From assembly GCA_034933285.1 (NCBI GenBank), contig JAYFNT010000002.1, positions 248,001 through 312,000 of the forward strand: a stretch of DNA of 64,000 nt, read 5' to 3'. Position 1 is the first letter of the stretch. The number at the start of each line of letters is the position of its first letter. A model generated the notes under the pieces. That model had not been told where the DNA came from. It ran no database searches and worked only from the letters and a program-made list of their open reading frames with translations. This DNA is from RPRC01 sp034933285 (GTDB lineage Bacteria; Desulfobacterota; Desulfuromonadia; Geobacterales; Geobacteraceae). Position numbers and translations under genes: made by a program. Positions 34,759 through 43,103 of this stretch are shown in pieces.

Positions 34759-34782
34759 GGTTATATAACATGATAAATAACG
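34759..34782. promoter_or_regulatory. ModE-like operator, site C
   Basis: GGTTATATA and TAAATAACG in a 24-bp frame, the same length and spacing as sites A and B, with one base changed at the left end. It lies upstream of riboswitch-like leader 2 and the MoeA-like gene, so transcription and its continuation would both be under molybdenum control. Confidence 0.7.
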
Positions 34783-34842
34783 ATACCTCTGCAACGTAGT
34801 ACCCTGAAACGCTCTACTTCCCCGTTGAAGCACGGGAAAATC

Positions 34843-34987
34843 CCGGAAAGCAGACCGGAGAAGCAGCCTCAATAAAGCTGTTGCTAGCCATATAGATCAA
34901 AGCGCCGATTTCGTCCTCCGCCGCGTGCGGACCTAACGGAACCCGCATTGATACTGAAAATATTCGGTATTGATGCGGGTTTTTTCA
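34843..34987 (+). promoter_or_regulatory. Riboswitch-like leader 2 (Moco-riboswitch type) with terminator
   Basis: Upstream of the MoeA-like gene. The core at 34899-34940 (AAAGCGCCGATTTCGTCC, a short GC stem, then GGACCTAACGG) repeats leader 1. The terminator stem is CCCGCAT (34942-34948) and ATGCGGG (34973-34979) followed by six T. The end of the core abuts the 5' arm of the terminator, so an antiterminator switch is plausible. The next gene starts about 110 bases downstream. Confidence 0.7.
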
Positions 34988-35097
34988 TTCCTGGGCCATA
35001 AAAAGGTATCCGTCCGCACAGCCCGGATAAGAAACCGGTCGGCTGAATCCCGCTCAAATGCGGGGAAACGCTGAGAATAAAGGGGAGAAAATCAAGG

Positions 35098-36123
35098 ATG
35101 ATGAAATCCATTCCAGTCCAGGAAGCAGTCGGCAGGGTCCTGTTCCACGACATCACCCGCATTGTGCCGGGAGAATTCAAGGGACGGGCGTTCAAGAAGG
35201 GACACGTAATCAAGGAAGAAGACGTGCCGAAACTGCTCAAGCTGGGCAAAGACAATATCTACGTTCTGGAGCTGCATGAAGGTTTCGTGCATGAAAATGA
35301 CGCCGCGCTCAGGATAGCCCGGGCGGCCGCGGGAGAGGGCATCATTTTTTCAGAGCCCTCCGAGGGGAAGGTCAAGCTGATATCGTCACGGAACGGTCTG
35401 CTCAAAGTCAATTCCGACGCTCTCCATGAAATCAATTCCATAGAGCAGATCGTTCTGGCCACTCTCCATACCAATCAGCGCGTGTCCGCGGATCTGCCGC
35501 TGGCCGGCACGCGCATAATACCTCTTTATACCGACAATGACCGGATACTTGCCGTGGAAAAGATTTGCGCGGAATGCGGCCCCGTCGTTGAAGTCAAGCC
35601 GTTCCGTTCTTTCAAGGTCGGTCTGGTGACAACCGGCAACGAGGTGTTTCACGGCAGGATCGAAGACAAGTTCGGTCCTGTTCTGCGTTCAAAGTTTGAA
35701 GAGCTGGGAAGCTGTGTAATTAATCAGATATTCACTCCTGATGACCCGTCGGTGATCGTGGCTTCGATCCGGCAACTCCTGGACGAAGGCGCGGACATGA
35801 TCGTTGCCAGTGGCGGGATGTCGGTGGATCCCGATGACCGAACGCCTGCTTCGATCAGGTCCGCAGGAGCGGAAGTCGTTACCTACGGTGCGCCCACTTT
35901 CCCGGGATCCATGTTCATGCTGGCTTATATGGGTCGGGTACCTGTCATCGGTGTCCCGGGATGCGCCATGTATCACAAGGCAACGATTTTTGATTTGGTA
36001 GTGCCGCGGATTCTGGCTGGAGAACGGGTCACCCGCGCAGAGCTCGTAGCTTTAGGGCATGGAGGTTACTGTTTAGGTTGTGAAGAGTGCCGCTATCCCA
36101 CTTGCGGCTTCGGCAAGGGATAG
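35098..36123 (+). CDS. MoeA-like molybdopterin-binding protein
   Basis: A 341-residue protein of the MoeA/MogA-related molybdopterin-binding group. Segments seen are MKSIPVQEAVGRVLFHDITR, FKKGHVIKEEDVPKLLKLGK, the MPT-binding VGLVTTGNEVFHGRIEDKF and ADMIVASGGMSVDPDDRTP. The C-terminus carries a Cys-rich tail, GGYCLGCEECRYPTCGFGKG, not found in MoeA. It probably inserts molybdenum into molybdopterin or handles a cofactor variant for the adjacent molybdoenzyme. It is preceded by a ModE-like operator and a riboswitch-like leader. Confidence 0.88.
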   Translation: MMKSIPVQEAVGRVLFHDITRIVPGEFKGRAFKKGHVIKEEDVPKLLKLGKDNIYVLELHEGFVHENDAALRIARAAAGEGIIFSEPSEGKVKLISSRNGLLKVNSDALHEINSIEQIVLATLHTNQRVSADLPLAGTRIIPLYTDNDRILAVEKICAECGPVVEVKPFRSFKVGLVTTGNEVFHGRIEDKFGPVLRSKFEELGSCVINQIFTPDDPSVIVASIRQLLDEGADMIVASGGMSVDPDDRTPASIRSAGAEVVTYGAPTFPGSMFMLAYMGRVPVIGVPGCAMYHKATIFDLVVPRILAGERVTRAELVALGHGGYCLGCEECRYPTCGFGKG

Positions 36124-36136
36124 GAGAAAACGTTTG

Positions 36137-36202
36137 TCATTCCGAATTCCCTCACTCCTGACCTCTCCACAGGCAGAGTGAGGGGCCTTTTTCCCGGAAT
36201 GA
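36137..36202 (+). terminator. Terminator/hairpin after the MoeA-like gene
   Basis: An inner stem CCCTCACT (36149-36156) and AGTGAGGG (36177-36184) is followed by GCC and five T. An outer pair, TCATTCCG (36137) and CGGAATGA (36195), can extend it. The loop contains one of three CTCTCCACAGG repeats in this gap. Confidence 0.65.
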
Positions 36203-36336
36203 ACGGTATTTCGATCCTTGTCCCTTTTCCCCACGTCCCAGTCCTCTCCACAGGCAGGGCCGTTGGGCATTTTAAAATCATCATGTACTGCTGCGGTTTC
36301 CACCGTCCCTCACCCCATCCTCTCCACAGGAAGGGA
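36160..36336 (+). repeat. Three copies of CTCTCCACAGG in the leader of the aldehyde oxidoreductase gene
   Basis: The 11-mer CTCTCCACAGG occurs near 36162, 36244 and 36321, spaced by about 80 bases and each next to a GC-rich half-palindrome. Together they fill the gap before the molybdoenzyme. They are probably members of a dispersed intergenic repeat family. Confidence 0.6.
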
Positions 36337-36402
36337 TGAGGATCCGTACAACCCGTGTAACCGGGCACTGCCCTGTTATATAACCCCAAAGGAGGAGGAA
36401 GT

Positions 36403-39207
36403 ATGATTAAGAAGGTTCTCAAAGTAAATGGTGTCGAGAGGACGCTGATCGTCGACCAGGAAGCACTCCTGTCCGATGTTCTGCGTAAGCAGCTCCATCT
36501 GACCGGTGTCAAGGTAGGATGTGCCACCGGCACGTGCGGTGCTTGCAACGTTATCCTGAACGGCAAGCTCGTCCGTACCTGCACCACCAGGATGAAAAGG
36601 GTAGAGAACTGGTCGACGATTACCACGATCGAGGGGATCGGCACGCCGATTAACCTCCACCCCCTCCAGAAGGCTTTCATCCACCACGGCGCAATTCAGT
36701 GCGGTTTCTGTACCCCCGGCTTCATCGTTTCCGCAAAGGCGCTCCTGGATACCAACCCGACCCCGACCCGTGAAGAAGTGCGTGACTGGTTCCACCAGTA
36801 CAAGAATGCCTGCCGCTGCACCGGTTACATCTCCATCGTTGATGCCGTTATGGACGCCGCCAAGGTTCTCCGCGGCGAAATGTCCGCATCCGTATTCGAT
36901 TACAAAGCCCCTGAGGATGGCAGGGTGTACGGAACACGCTATCCACGCCCCACATCCGTTGCCAAGGCCTGCGGTCTCTGGGATTTCGGCGACGACAGGA
37001 GCGGCCAGCTCCCCGAAGGCACCCTCCACGCTGCCATCGCGTACGCCGATGTGGCCCATGCAAACATCAAGGGGATCGACACCTCCGCGGCCGAGAAGGC
37101 GCCGGGCGTGGTCAAGATTGTCACCCACAAGGACGTCAAGGGCAAAAACCGCATCACTGGCCTGATCACCTTTCCCACCAACAAGGGTGACGGCTGGGAC
37201 CGCCCGATCCTCTGCGACGAAAAGGTCTTCCAGTATGGGGACGCCATCGCCCTCGCGATTGCCGACACGAAAGAGCATGCCGAAGCCGCGGCGAAGCTGG
37301 TGAAGTTCGACCTGGAGGTGCTGCCCCACTACATGAACGCGCCGGCGGCCATGGCCCCTGACGCAATTGAGATCCACCCCGGCACGCCGAATGTCTATTT
37401 CACCCAGAAGCTGGCTAAGGGTGAGGACACCAAGCCGATCATGGAGAAAGCCGCCTATGTCGTGGAAGGCGAGTACTATCTCGGCCGTCAACCCCAGATG
37501 CCCATCGAGCCGGACAAAGGCTTCGCGTACATCAATGATGAAGGCAAGGTGGTCGTCCACTCCAAGTCCATTTGCCTGCAATTGCACCAGGCCATGATCG
37601 CCCCGGGTGTCGGCAAGGAAGTGGATGACATCGTCATCGTACAGAACCCCTGCGGCAGCTCCTTCGGTTACAAATTCTGCCCTTCCAACGAAGCCCTGCT
37701 TGCGGTTGCCACCATGGCGGTCGACGGCAAACCGGTTCACCTTTCCTGCTCCTGGGCGCAGCTGCAGTTCTACACCGGCAAGCGCTCTCCGTTCTGGTTC
37801 AAGGCCAGGATTGCCGCCGACAAAGACGGCAAGTTCCTCGCCACGGAAACCGACTGGTCAGTCGACCACGGTCCCTATTCCGAGTTTGGCGACCTCCTCA
37901 CCGTCAGGGGCTTGCAGTACGCTTTTGCCGGTTACGACATCCCCAACATGCGCGGTGAAGGCCGGACGGTCTGCACCAACCACTGCTGGGGCGCCCCGTT
38001 CCGCGCCTATGGTTCTCCGCAGGCCTTCTTCGCCTCTGAGTCGCTGATCGACGAACTGGCCAAGAAGATGGGTAAAGACCCGTTTGAAATCCGTCAACTG
38101 AACTGCTACCGCCCTGGCGCAACTACCCCGACCCAGCAGACCCCGGAAGTGTTCGTCTTCCCCGAGCAGTTCGAAGCGCTCCGTCCTAAGTACGAGAGAG
38201 CCGTTGCAAACGCGAAACTAAGAAGCACCGACACCGTGAAATGCGGCGTGGGCGTCTCCCTCGGTATCTACGGTTGCGGCCTCGACGGCCCAGATACATC
38301 GGAAAGCTGGGCTAAGCTCCTGCCCAACAACGAAGTGATGATGGGCAACAGCTGGCAGGATCACGGCCAGGGTTCCGATATGGGTACGCTGGCATTCGCC
38401 CATGAAGCCCTCAAGCCCCTTGGCCTCAAACCGTCCCAGATACACCTCTGCCTGAACGACACCAGCCTCACCCCGAACAGCGGTCCGTCCGGCGGCAGCC
38501 GCAACAACGTCGTCACCGGCAACGCCATCAGGGTTTCCTGCGAGAACCTGCTTGCGGCCATGAGGAAAGCCGACGGCACCTATCGCACCTATGACGAAAT
38601 GGTGAAGGAAGGAATCGAAACCCAGATATACGGAAAATGGACCACGCCGTGTACGCCTTGCGATGTCGAGACCGGCAAGGGCGAACCGTTCTGCATCTAC
38701 ATGTACGGCCTGTTCCTGGCGGAAGTCGAAGTCGACATTACCACCGGTAAAGCGCATTGTTACAAGATGACCCATGTGGCAGACGTCGGCACCATCACCA
38801 ACCAGCTGGTCGTTGACGGCCAGATCTATGGCGGCCTGGCCCAGGGTATCGGCCTTGCCCTTACCGAAGACTTCGAGATGATCAAGGCGCATTCCAACAT
38901 GATCGGCGCGGGCTTCCCGTTCTGCAAGGACATCACCGACGATCTGGAAATCATCTATGTGACCAAGCCTCGCGAACTGGGCGCTTTCGGCGCCGGCGGG
39001 GTCGGCGAGCTTCCGCTGTCCGCGCCTCACTGCGCGGTCATCAACGCCATCGACAACGCATGCGGCGCGCGTATCCGCCACCTGCCGGCATACCCCGAGA
39101 AGATCCTCGCGGCGCTCAAGTCGCCGAAGAAGGCCTTCGACGTTGCCGACGCCCTTGCACAGGGTTATGTATGCCAGGATGTAAACTCCGCGCCACCGAA
39201 GAAATAA
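36403..39207 (+). CDS. mop: Mop-type aldehyde oxidoreductase (xanthine oxidase family)
   Basis: A one-chain molybdenum hydroxylase of 934 residues that oxidises aldehydes to acids. The first [2Fe-2S] cluster uses Cys40, Cys45, Cys48 and Cys60, and the second uses Cys100, Cys103, Cys137 and Cys139. These positions, and the catalytic base Glu869 in GAGGVGELPLS, are the same as I recall for Desulfovibrio gigas MOP. No FAD domain is present, as in that enzyme. Moco-binding loops include QPQMPIEPDKG and QDHGQGSDMG. AAAGGAGGAGG precedes the ATG. The redox and maturation genes that follow probably serve it. Confidence 0.95.
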   Translation: MIKKVLKVNGVERTLIVDQEALLSDVLRKQLHLTGVKVGCATGTCGACNVILNGKLVRTCTTRMKRVENWSTITTIEGIGTPINLHPLQKAFIHHGAIQCGFCTPGFIVSAKALLDTNPTPTREEVRDWFHQYKNACRCTGYISIVDAVMDAAKVLRGEMSASVFDYKAPEDGRVYGTRYPRPTSVAKACGLWDFGDDRSGQLPEGTLHAAIAYADVAHANIKGIDTSAAEKAPGVVKIVTHKDVKGKNRITGLITFPTNKGDGWDRPILCDEKVFQYGDAIALAIADTKEHAEAAAKLVKFDLEVLPHYMNAPAAMAPDAIEIHPGTPNVYFTQKLAKGEDTKPIMEKAAYVVEGEYYLGRQPQMPIEPDKGFAYINDEGKVVVHSKSICLQLHQAMIAPGVGKEVDDIVIVQNPCGSSFGYKFCPSNEALLAVATMAVDGKPVHLSCSWAQLQFYTGKRSPFWFKARIAADKDGKFLATETDWSVDHGPYSEFGDLLTVRGLQYAFAGYDIPNMRGEGRTVCTNHCWGAPFRAYGSPQAFFASESLIDELAKKMGKDPFEIRQLNCYRPGATTPTQQTPEVFVFPEQFEALRPKYERAVANAKLRSTDTVKCGVGVSLGIYGCGLDGPDTSESWAKLLPNNEVMMGNSWQDHGQGSDMGTLAFAHEALKPLGLKPSQIHLCLNDTSLTPNSGPSGGSRNNVVTGNAIRVSCENLLAAMRKADGTYRTYDEMVKEGIETQIYGKWTTPCTPCDVETGKGEPFCIYMYGLFLAEVEVDITTGKAHCYKMTHVADVGTITNQLVVDGQIYGGLAQGIGLALTEDFEMIKAHSNMIGAGFPFCKDITDDLEIIYVTKPRELGAFGAGGVGELPLSAPHCAVINAIDNACGARIRHLPAYPEKILAALKSPKKAFDVADALAQGYVCQDVNSAPPKK

Positions 39208-39385
39208 AAGGAAGTATCTGATTCAGGCACTTGGAGCCGGCGCACGATCCGGCCGGTTCCATATTACTTTAATCGTAATGTAATTTGTGATATAACGATG
39301 GGGAGCCACCTTAACACAGGCTCTCCATCGTTTTCTGTTGTTATTATCCCTTATCGAAGGCAATTCCCGAGGAAAGAAGGTCCCG

Positions 39386-41716
39386 ATGGAAAAGAACGAA
39401 CTCATTGCATGGGAAAACAAATGCATTCAGGAGGAATCTCCCGAATGCACGTCGGCCTGCCCTCTCCATGTCGATGCCAGGCTTTTTCTGAAAGAGATCC
39501 GGAAGGGTGACCGGGACGCTGCTTACAAAGTCCTGAACAAGACCATGCCTTTTCCCGGCATCCTGGGGCGCATCTGCGACCATCCCTGCGAGGAGCGGTG
39601 CAAACGGGGCCAAGTGGGTGGTCCCATAGCCATCGGATCATTGGAACGGCTCTGCGTTGAGAAGTATGCCGGGAAAAAGCGGGTCCAGCTGCTACCGCGC
39701 AAAAACCACCGTATCGCTGTGCTCGGAGCGGGACTGGCCGGTGTGACCGCTGCCTGGGATCTTCTCAAGAAAGGGTTCGTAGTTTCCGTTTTCGAATCGG
39801 GTGACCGCCTTGGCGGGCCGCTCTGGGATCTTCCTGAGCAGATGCTGCCCAGGGAAGTAATTGAGGAGGAACTCTCCGTTCTTGAAACCATGATGGCGGA
39901 CATCCACCTTGGAGTTCGGCTTGACAGGTCTTTTTTTGAACAGGCTTGTGAAGAATACGAAGCCGTGATACTGGATCGGGACTCATTCCACGGGTGTGAT
40001 CTTTCTCTCGAACTGGATGACGACGGCCTCATCGCCGTTACGCCTTCAACAGGAGCCACAAACAGGGAGGGGGTATTCGCCGGTGGAGGAACCCGTTTAC
40101 GCGGCAAATTCTCGCCGGTCATGGAGACATTGGAAGGAAGAAAGCCGGCGCTCTCCATAGAACGCCTGATGCAGAAGGTCGGTTTGGAATTCGGCAGGGA
40201 AAACGAGGGCCCGTGCAGTTCCCGGCTTTTCACCAGCCTTGAGGGAATCGATCCGCTGCCGCGGGTCGTAGCCACTGATTCCGCAAAGGGCTATTCGGAA
40301 GAAGAGGCGCTCAGGGAGGCGGAACGATGCATTCAGTGCGAATGCATGGAGTGCGTGAAAAAATGCCTTTTTTTGGAACGCTATAAGGCGTATCCCAAGA
40401 AATACGCACGGGAGATTTTCAATAATGAGCGTATCCTCCTGGGCGCTGCCCACCAGTACAATGTTTTTACGAATTCCTGCAGCACCTGCGGCTTGTGCGA
40501 GACCATCTGCCCCAACGATTTCAGCATGGCCGACATGTGCCTTGAGGCGCGCCGCACCTTGCTGAAGCAGAAAATCATGCCGCCTTCTTTCCACGAATTC
40601 GCCCTTGACGACATGGCGTTCAGCAACGGTGAGCCGTTTACCCTGTGCCGTCATGAACCGGGCAAGACGGAGAGCGCCTGGCTCTATTTCCCCAGCTGCC
40701 AGCTGTGCGGCTCCGCACCCGGAGAGGTCCTGTTGTCTTACCGTTACCTCAGGGAAAAGCTTGACGGGGGGGTGGGGATACTGCTCCGCTGCTGCGGCGC
40801 CCCTGCTCACTGGGCCGGGCGGGACGACCTTTTCAAGGAAGCGCTGGACGGGATACGGGCTTCCTGGGAGAAGATGGGCAAACCCCGCATAATCACCGCC
40901 TGCACCACCTGCCACAATATTTTCCAGGAACACCTGCCGGAAACGGAGCCTGTATCACTCTGGCATACCATCCTGGAGGTCGGAATGCCCGGTACGGCAT
41001 GCGCGCACGGAGCAGACGGAAACACGGTTGCGGTTGTCGACCCCTGCGCATCCCGCCACAATCCTGTTGAACAGAAAAGCATCCGCTGGATTATCGAGTC
41101 TCTCGGGATGCACATCGAAGAGCTTCCCCTCAGTGGTGAAATGCCTGAATGCTGCGGCTACGGCGGACTCATGTACAACGCCAACCCGACTCTCGCGCGA
41201 GATGTGGTAGCCCGCAGGACAACGGCCAGCGACAACGACTACCTGGCCTATTGCGCCATGTGCCGGGACAATTTCGCTTTTGCCGGGAAACGGGTTTCCC
41301 ACCTCATCGAGCATCTCTTCCCCTCTGTCGAAGGAGCCGACCCGGCCGCCCGCGGCTGGATCTCATGGTCGGATCGCCGCGTCAATCGGGGCCGGGTGAA
41401 GGAACTGATCCTTCGTGACCTCGGTGAAAGAGAGGAAGCCCAGGTTGCGGAATATGACAAGCTGAAGCTGACCATGTCATCCGACGTGCTGAAAAGGATC
41501 GATGAAAGGAGAATTCTCGAGGAAGATATCCGGAAGGTGATCTTCCATGGCGAAACCAGCGGAAAGAAGATGCGAAGCAGGGAAAGCGGCAATTTCCTGG
41601 CGTATCTGCAACCGGAAAACGTCACCTTCTGGGTTGAGTATTCTCCCCACGATGACGGCTTCGAGGTTCTGAACGCATATTGTCACAGAATGAAAATCGT
41701 GGGGATAATGAAATGA
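39386..41716 (+). CDS. Pyridine-nucleotide-disulfide-type oxidoreductase fused to Fe-S/CCG domains (DVU_1558-like)
   Basis: A 776-residue fusion. Residues 1-105 are a GltD-like Fe-S domain (CTSACPLHVDARLFL, CDHPCEERCKRG). Residues 110-300 form a flavin/NAD(P) Rossmann region (IAVLGAGLAGVTAAWDL and GVFAGGG). Next come ferredoxin clusters (CIQCECMECVKKC, CSTCGLCETICP), and residues 430-650 are two CCG domains of the HdrB type (CCGAPAHW, DPCASRHN, ECCGYGGLMYN). A variable C-terminal region follows. It probably passes electrons between the molybdoenzyme and NAD(P) or a disulfide. ATG 39386 follows AAGAAGG. Confidence 0.87.
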   Translation: MEKNELIAWENKCIQEESPECTSACPLHVDARLFLKEIRKGDRDAAYKVLNKTMPFPGILGRICDHPCEERCKRGQVGGPIAIGSLERLCVEKYAGKKRVQLLPRKNHRIAVLGAGLAGVTAAWDLLKKGFVVSVFESGDRLGGPLWDLPEQMLPREVIEEELSVLETMMADIHLGVRLDRSFFEQACEEYEAVILDRDSFHGCDLSLELDDDGLIAVTPSTGATNREGVFAGGGTRLRGKFSPVMETLEGRKPALSIERLMQKVGLEFGRENEGPCSSRLFTSLEGIDPLPRVVATDSAKGYSEEEALREAERCIQCECMECVKKCLFLERYKAYPKKYAREIFNNERILLGAAHQYNVFTNSCSTCGLCETICPNDFSMADMCLEARRTLLKQKIMPPSFHEFALDDMAFSNGEPFTLCRHEPGKTESAWLYFPSCQLCGSAPGEVLLSYRYLREKLDGGVGILLRCCGAPAHWAGRDDLFKEALDGIRASWEKMGKPRIITACTTCHNIFQEHLPETEPVSLWHTILEVGMPGTACAHGADGNTVAVVDPCASRHNPVEQKSIRWIIESLGMHIEELPLSGEMPECCGYGGLMYNANPTLARDVVARRTTASDNDYLAYCAMCRDNFAFAGKRVSHLIEHLFPSVEGADPAARGWISWSDRRVNRGRVKELILRDLGEREEAQVAEYDKLKLTMSSDVLKRIDERRILEEDIRKVIFHGETSGKKMRSRESGNFLAYLQPENVTFWVEYSPHDDGFEVLNAYCHRMKIVGIMK

Positions 41717-41916
41717 ATTTTTCTCAAGAGGCGGCCGTCTGGTCCTGTACATCATGCGGAGGGGAGCTCAGTCTCGTCAAGGTGGGCTTTTCCTACATGA
41801 AGGGAAATTTTGAAATAGACCTGCCTGCCTGCGCGGCATGCGGTCTTGTCGTGGTTCCGGAAAGCCTTGCTTTGGGAAAGATGGCTGAAGTAGAACGAAT
41901 CCTTGAAGACAAGTAG
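41713..41916 (+). CDS. Small redox/zinc-ribbon protein (DVU_1557-like)
   Basis: A 67-residue protein, with its ATG overlapping the previous stop codon (ATGA). Two CxxC pairs, CTSCGGEL and CAACGLVVVP, give one rubredoxin- or zinc-ribbon-like metal site. It matches, in size and position, the small redox protein of the Desulfovibrio cluster. A role as electron carrier to the molybdoenzyme is possible. Confidence 0.8.
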   Translation: MNFSQEAAVWSCTSCGGELSLVKVGFSYMKGNFEIDLPACAACGLVVVPESLALGKMAEVERILEDK

Positions 41917-42673
41917 AGAAAAGAAATCGCCGGTTCAGGCACTTTCAGCACTGCATGAATCGGCTTCTTTGCGTGCGATCACCGGGCCTTCGCTCCGGCC
42001 CGGCGGGTTCCTCCTGACCGATAGGGGGCTTTCCCTCAGCGGTTTCAGCCCAGGGGCCAGGATCCTGGATGTGGGGTGCGGCACCGGTGCTTCCGTTGAG
42101 TATCTCCGGAGGAAACATCGGTTCAGGGCATTGGGTATCGACATGTCCCGGTGTCTGTTCCGGGAAGCCGGGGATGCCGATTCAATTCCCTTGGCAGTTG
42201 CGCGGGCCGAAACTCTTCCTTTTCCCGATTGCTGCTGCGAAGGCATCCTGTGCGAATGCGTGCTTTCACTGGTGAAGGAGCCGAAGCAGGCAATGGGGGA
42301 GTTCTCAAGAGTACTGCGACCAGACGGTTTCCTGATTTTGAGCGATGTCTATGACCGGCTGCAGCATCCCGGACATCTGCGGGAACCGGCGACTTCCTGC
42401 GGATGCCCTTCCATGCTTCACTCCCAGTCTTCCATTAAAAAATTGCTGGAAGATTCCGGGTTAGAGCTGCTGGTGTGGGAAGATCATACACGGTATCTCA
42501 AGGAATTGGCGGCGCAACTGATTCTCAGCGGTGATTCCCTGGCTGAAATCCATGAACTGTGCGATGTTTTCGATCCGGGATGCTCCGGCTTGTCCGGTTC
42601 ACGGTTGTTTCCGGCCGGATACTTTCTGCTGGTCGCAAGAAAATCGACAAAGGGGGAGTTCTTCAGTGGATGA
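41903..42673 (+). CDS. SAM-dependent methyltransferase (TrsM/DVU_1556-like)
   Basis: A 256-residue class I methyltransferase: motif I is ARILDVGCGTGASVEYL, then LGIDMS, ARAETLPFPD and VLRPDGFLILSDVYD. Several cysteines cluster in the middle (DCCCEGILCECVL, SCGCPSM), which is odd for a plain methyltransferase. The only start in a good position is TTG 41903, overlapping the previous gene by 14 bases. It is always found, as far as I recall, beside the radical SAM gene of this cluster, so the two may act on one substrate. Confidence 0.82.
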   Translation: MKTSREKKSPVQALSALHESASLRAITGPSLRPGGFLLTDRGLSLSGFSPGARILDVGCGTGASVEYLRRKHRFRALGIDMSRCLFREAGDADSIPLAVARAETLPFPDCCCEGILCECVLSLVKEPKQAMGEFSRVLRPDGFLILSDVYDRLQHPGHLREPATSCGCPSMLHSQSSIKKLLEDSGLELLVWEDHTRYLKELAAQLILSGDSLAEIHELCDVFDPGCSGLSGSRLFPAGYFLLVARKSTKGEFFSG

Positions 42674-43103
42674 CATTTTGTTTCGCATGATGGAGTTGAA
42701 GGCCAAGGGATACTACTGCAGCCAGATAATGATGCTCCTTGCCCTGGAGAACCAGGAAAAGACCAACCCCGACCTCATAAGGGCCACGGCCGGCCTTGCG
42801 TTCGGTTGCGGCATCGGTGAAGCCTGCGGCGCGCTTACCGGCGGCGCCTGCATCCTGTCTCTTTATGCGGGAAAGGGTACGGATGATGAAGAAGAGCATT
42901 TCCGTCTCATGGGAATGCTCCATGAACTGGGCGACTGGTTCCAGGAAACCTATTCGGGACAATACGGCGGAATCAGCTGCGATGCGATTTCAGAGGAAGG
43001 CGCGCTCCGAAACGAGCGGTGCGGCGGTGTGGTTGCCGCGACCTACCAGAAGGTCATGGAAATCCTGATGGAAAACGAATTCGACCTGTTCGAGGGCAGG
43101 TAA
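42666..43103 (+). CDS. C-GCAxxG-C-C family protein (DVU_1555-like)
   Basis: A 145-residue protein starting at GTG 42666 behind GGGGGAG. The family signature is visible: YYCSQIMML, FGCGIGEACGALTGGAC, a later ISCDAI and ERCGGVV. These conserved cysteines probably bind a metal or cluster; the family is linked to redox and metal handling but has no proven role. It overlaps its neighbours on both sides (eight bases and one base), so it is made together with the methyltransferase and the radical SAM enzyme. Confidence 0.85.
   Translation: MDDILFRMMELKAKGYYCSQIMMLLALENQEKTNPDLIRATAGLAFGCGIGEACGALTGGACILSLYAGKGTDDEEEHFRLMGMLHELGDWFQETYSGQYGGISCDAISEEGALRNERCGGVVAATYQKVMEILMENEFDLFEGR

Noticed and set aside
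36375..36384. GTTATATAAC just before the aldehyde oxidoreductase ribosome site, resembling a ModE half-site
   Set aside because: It is a 10-bp palindrome without the 24-bp geometry shared by the three accepted sites, so I do not call it an operator.
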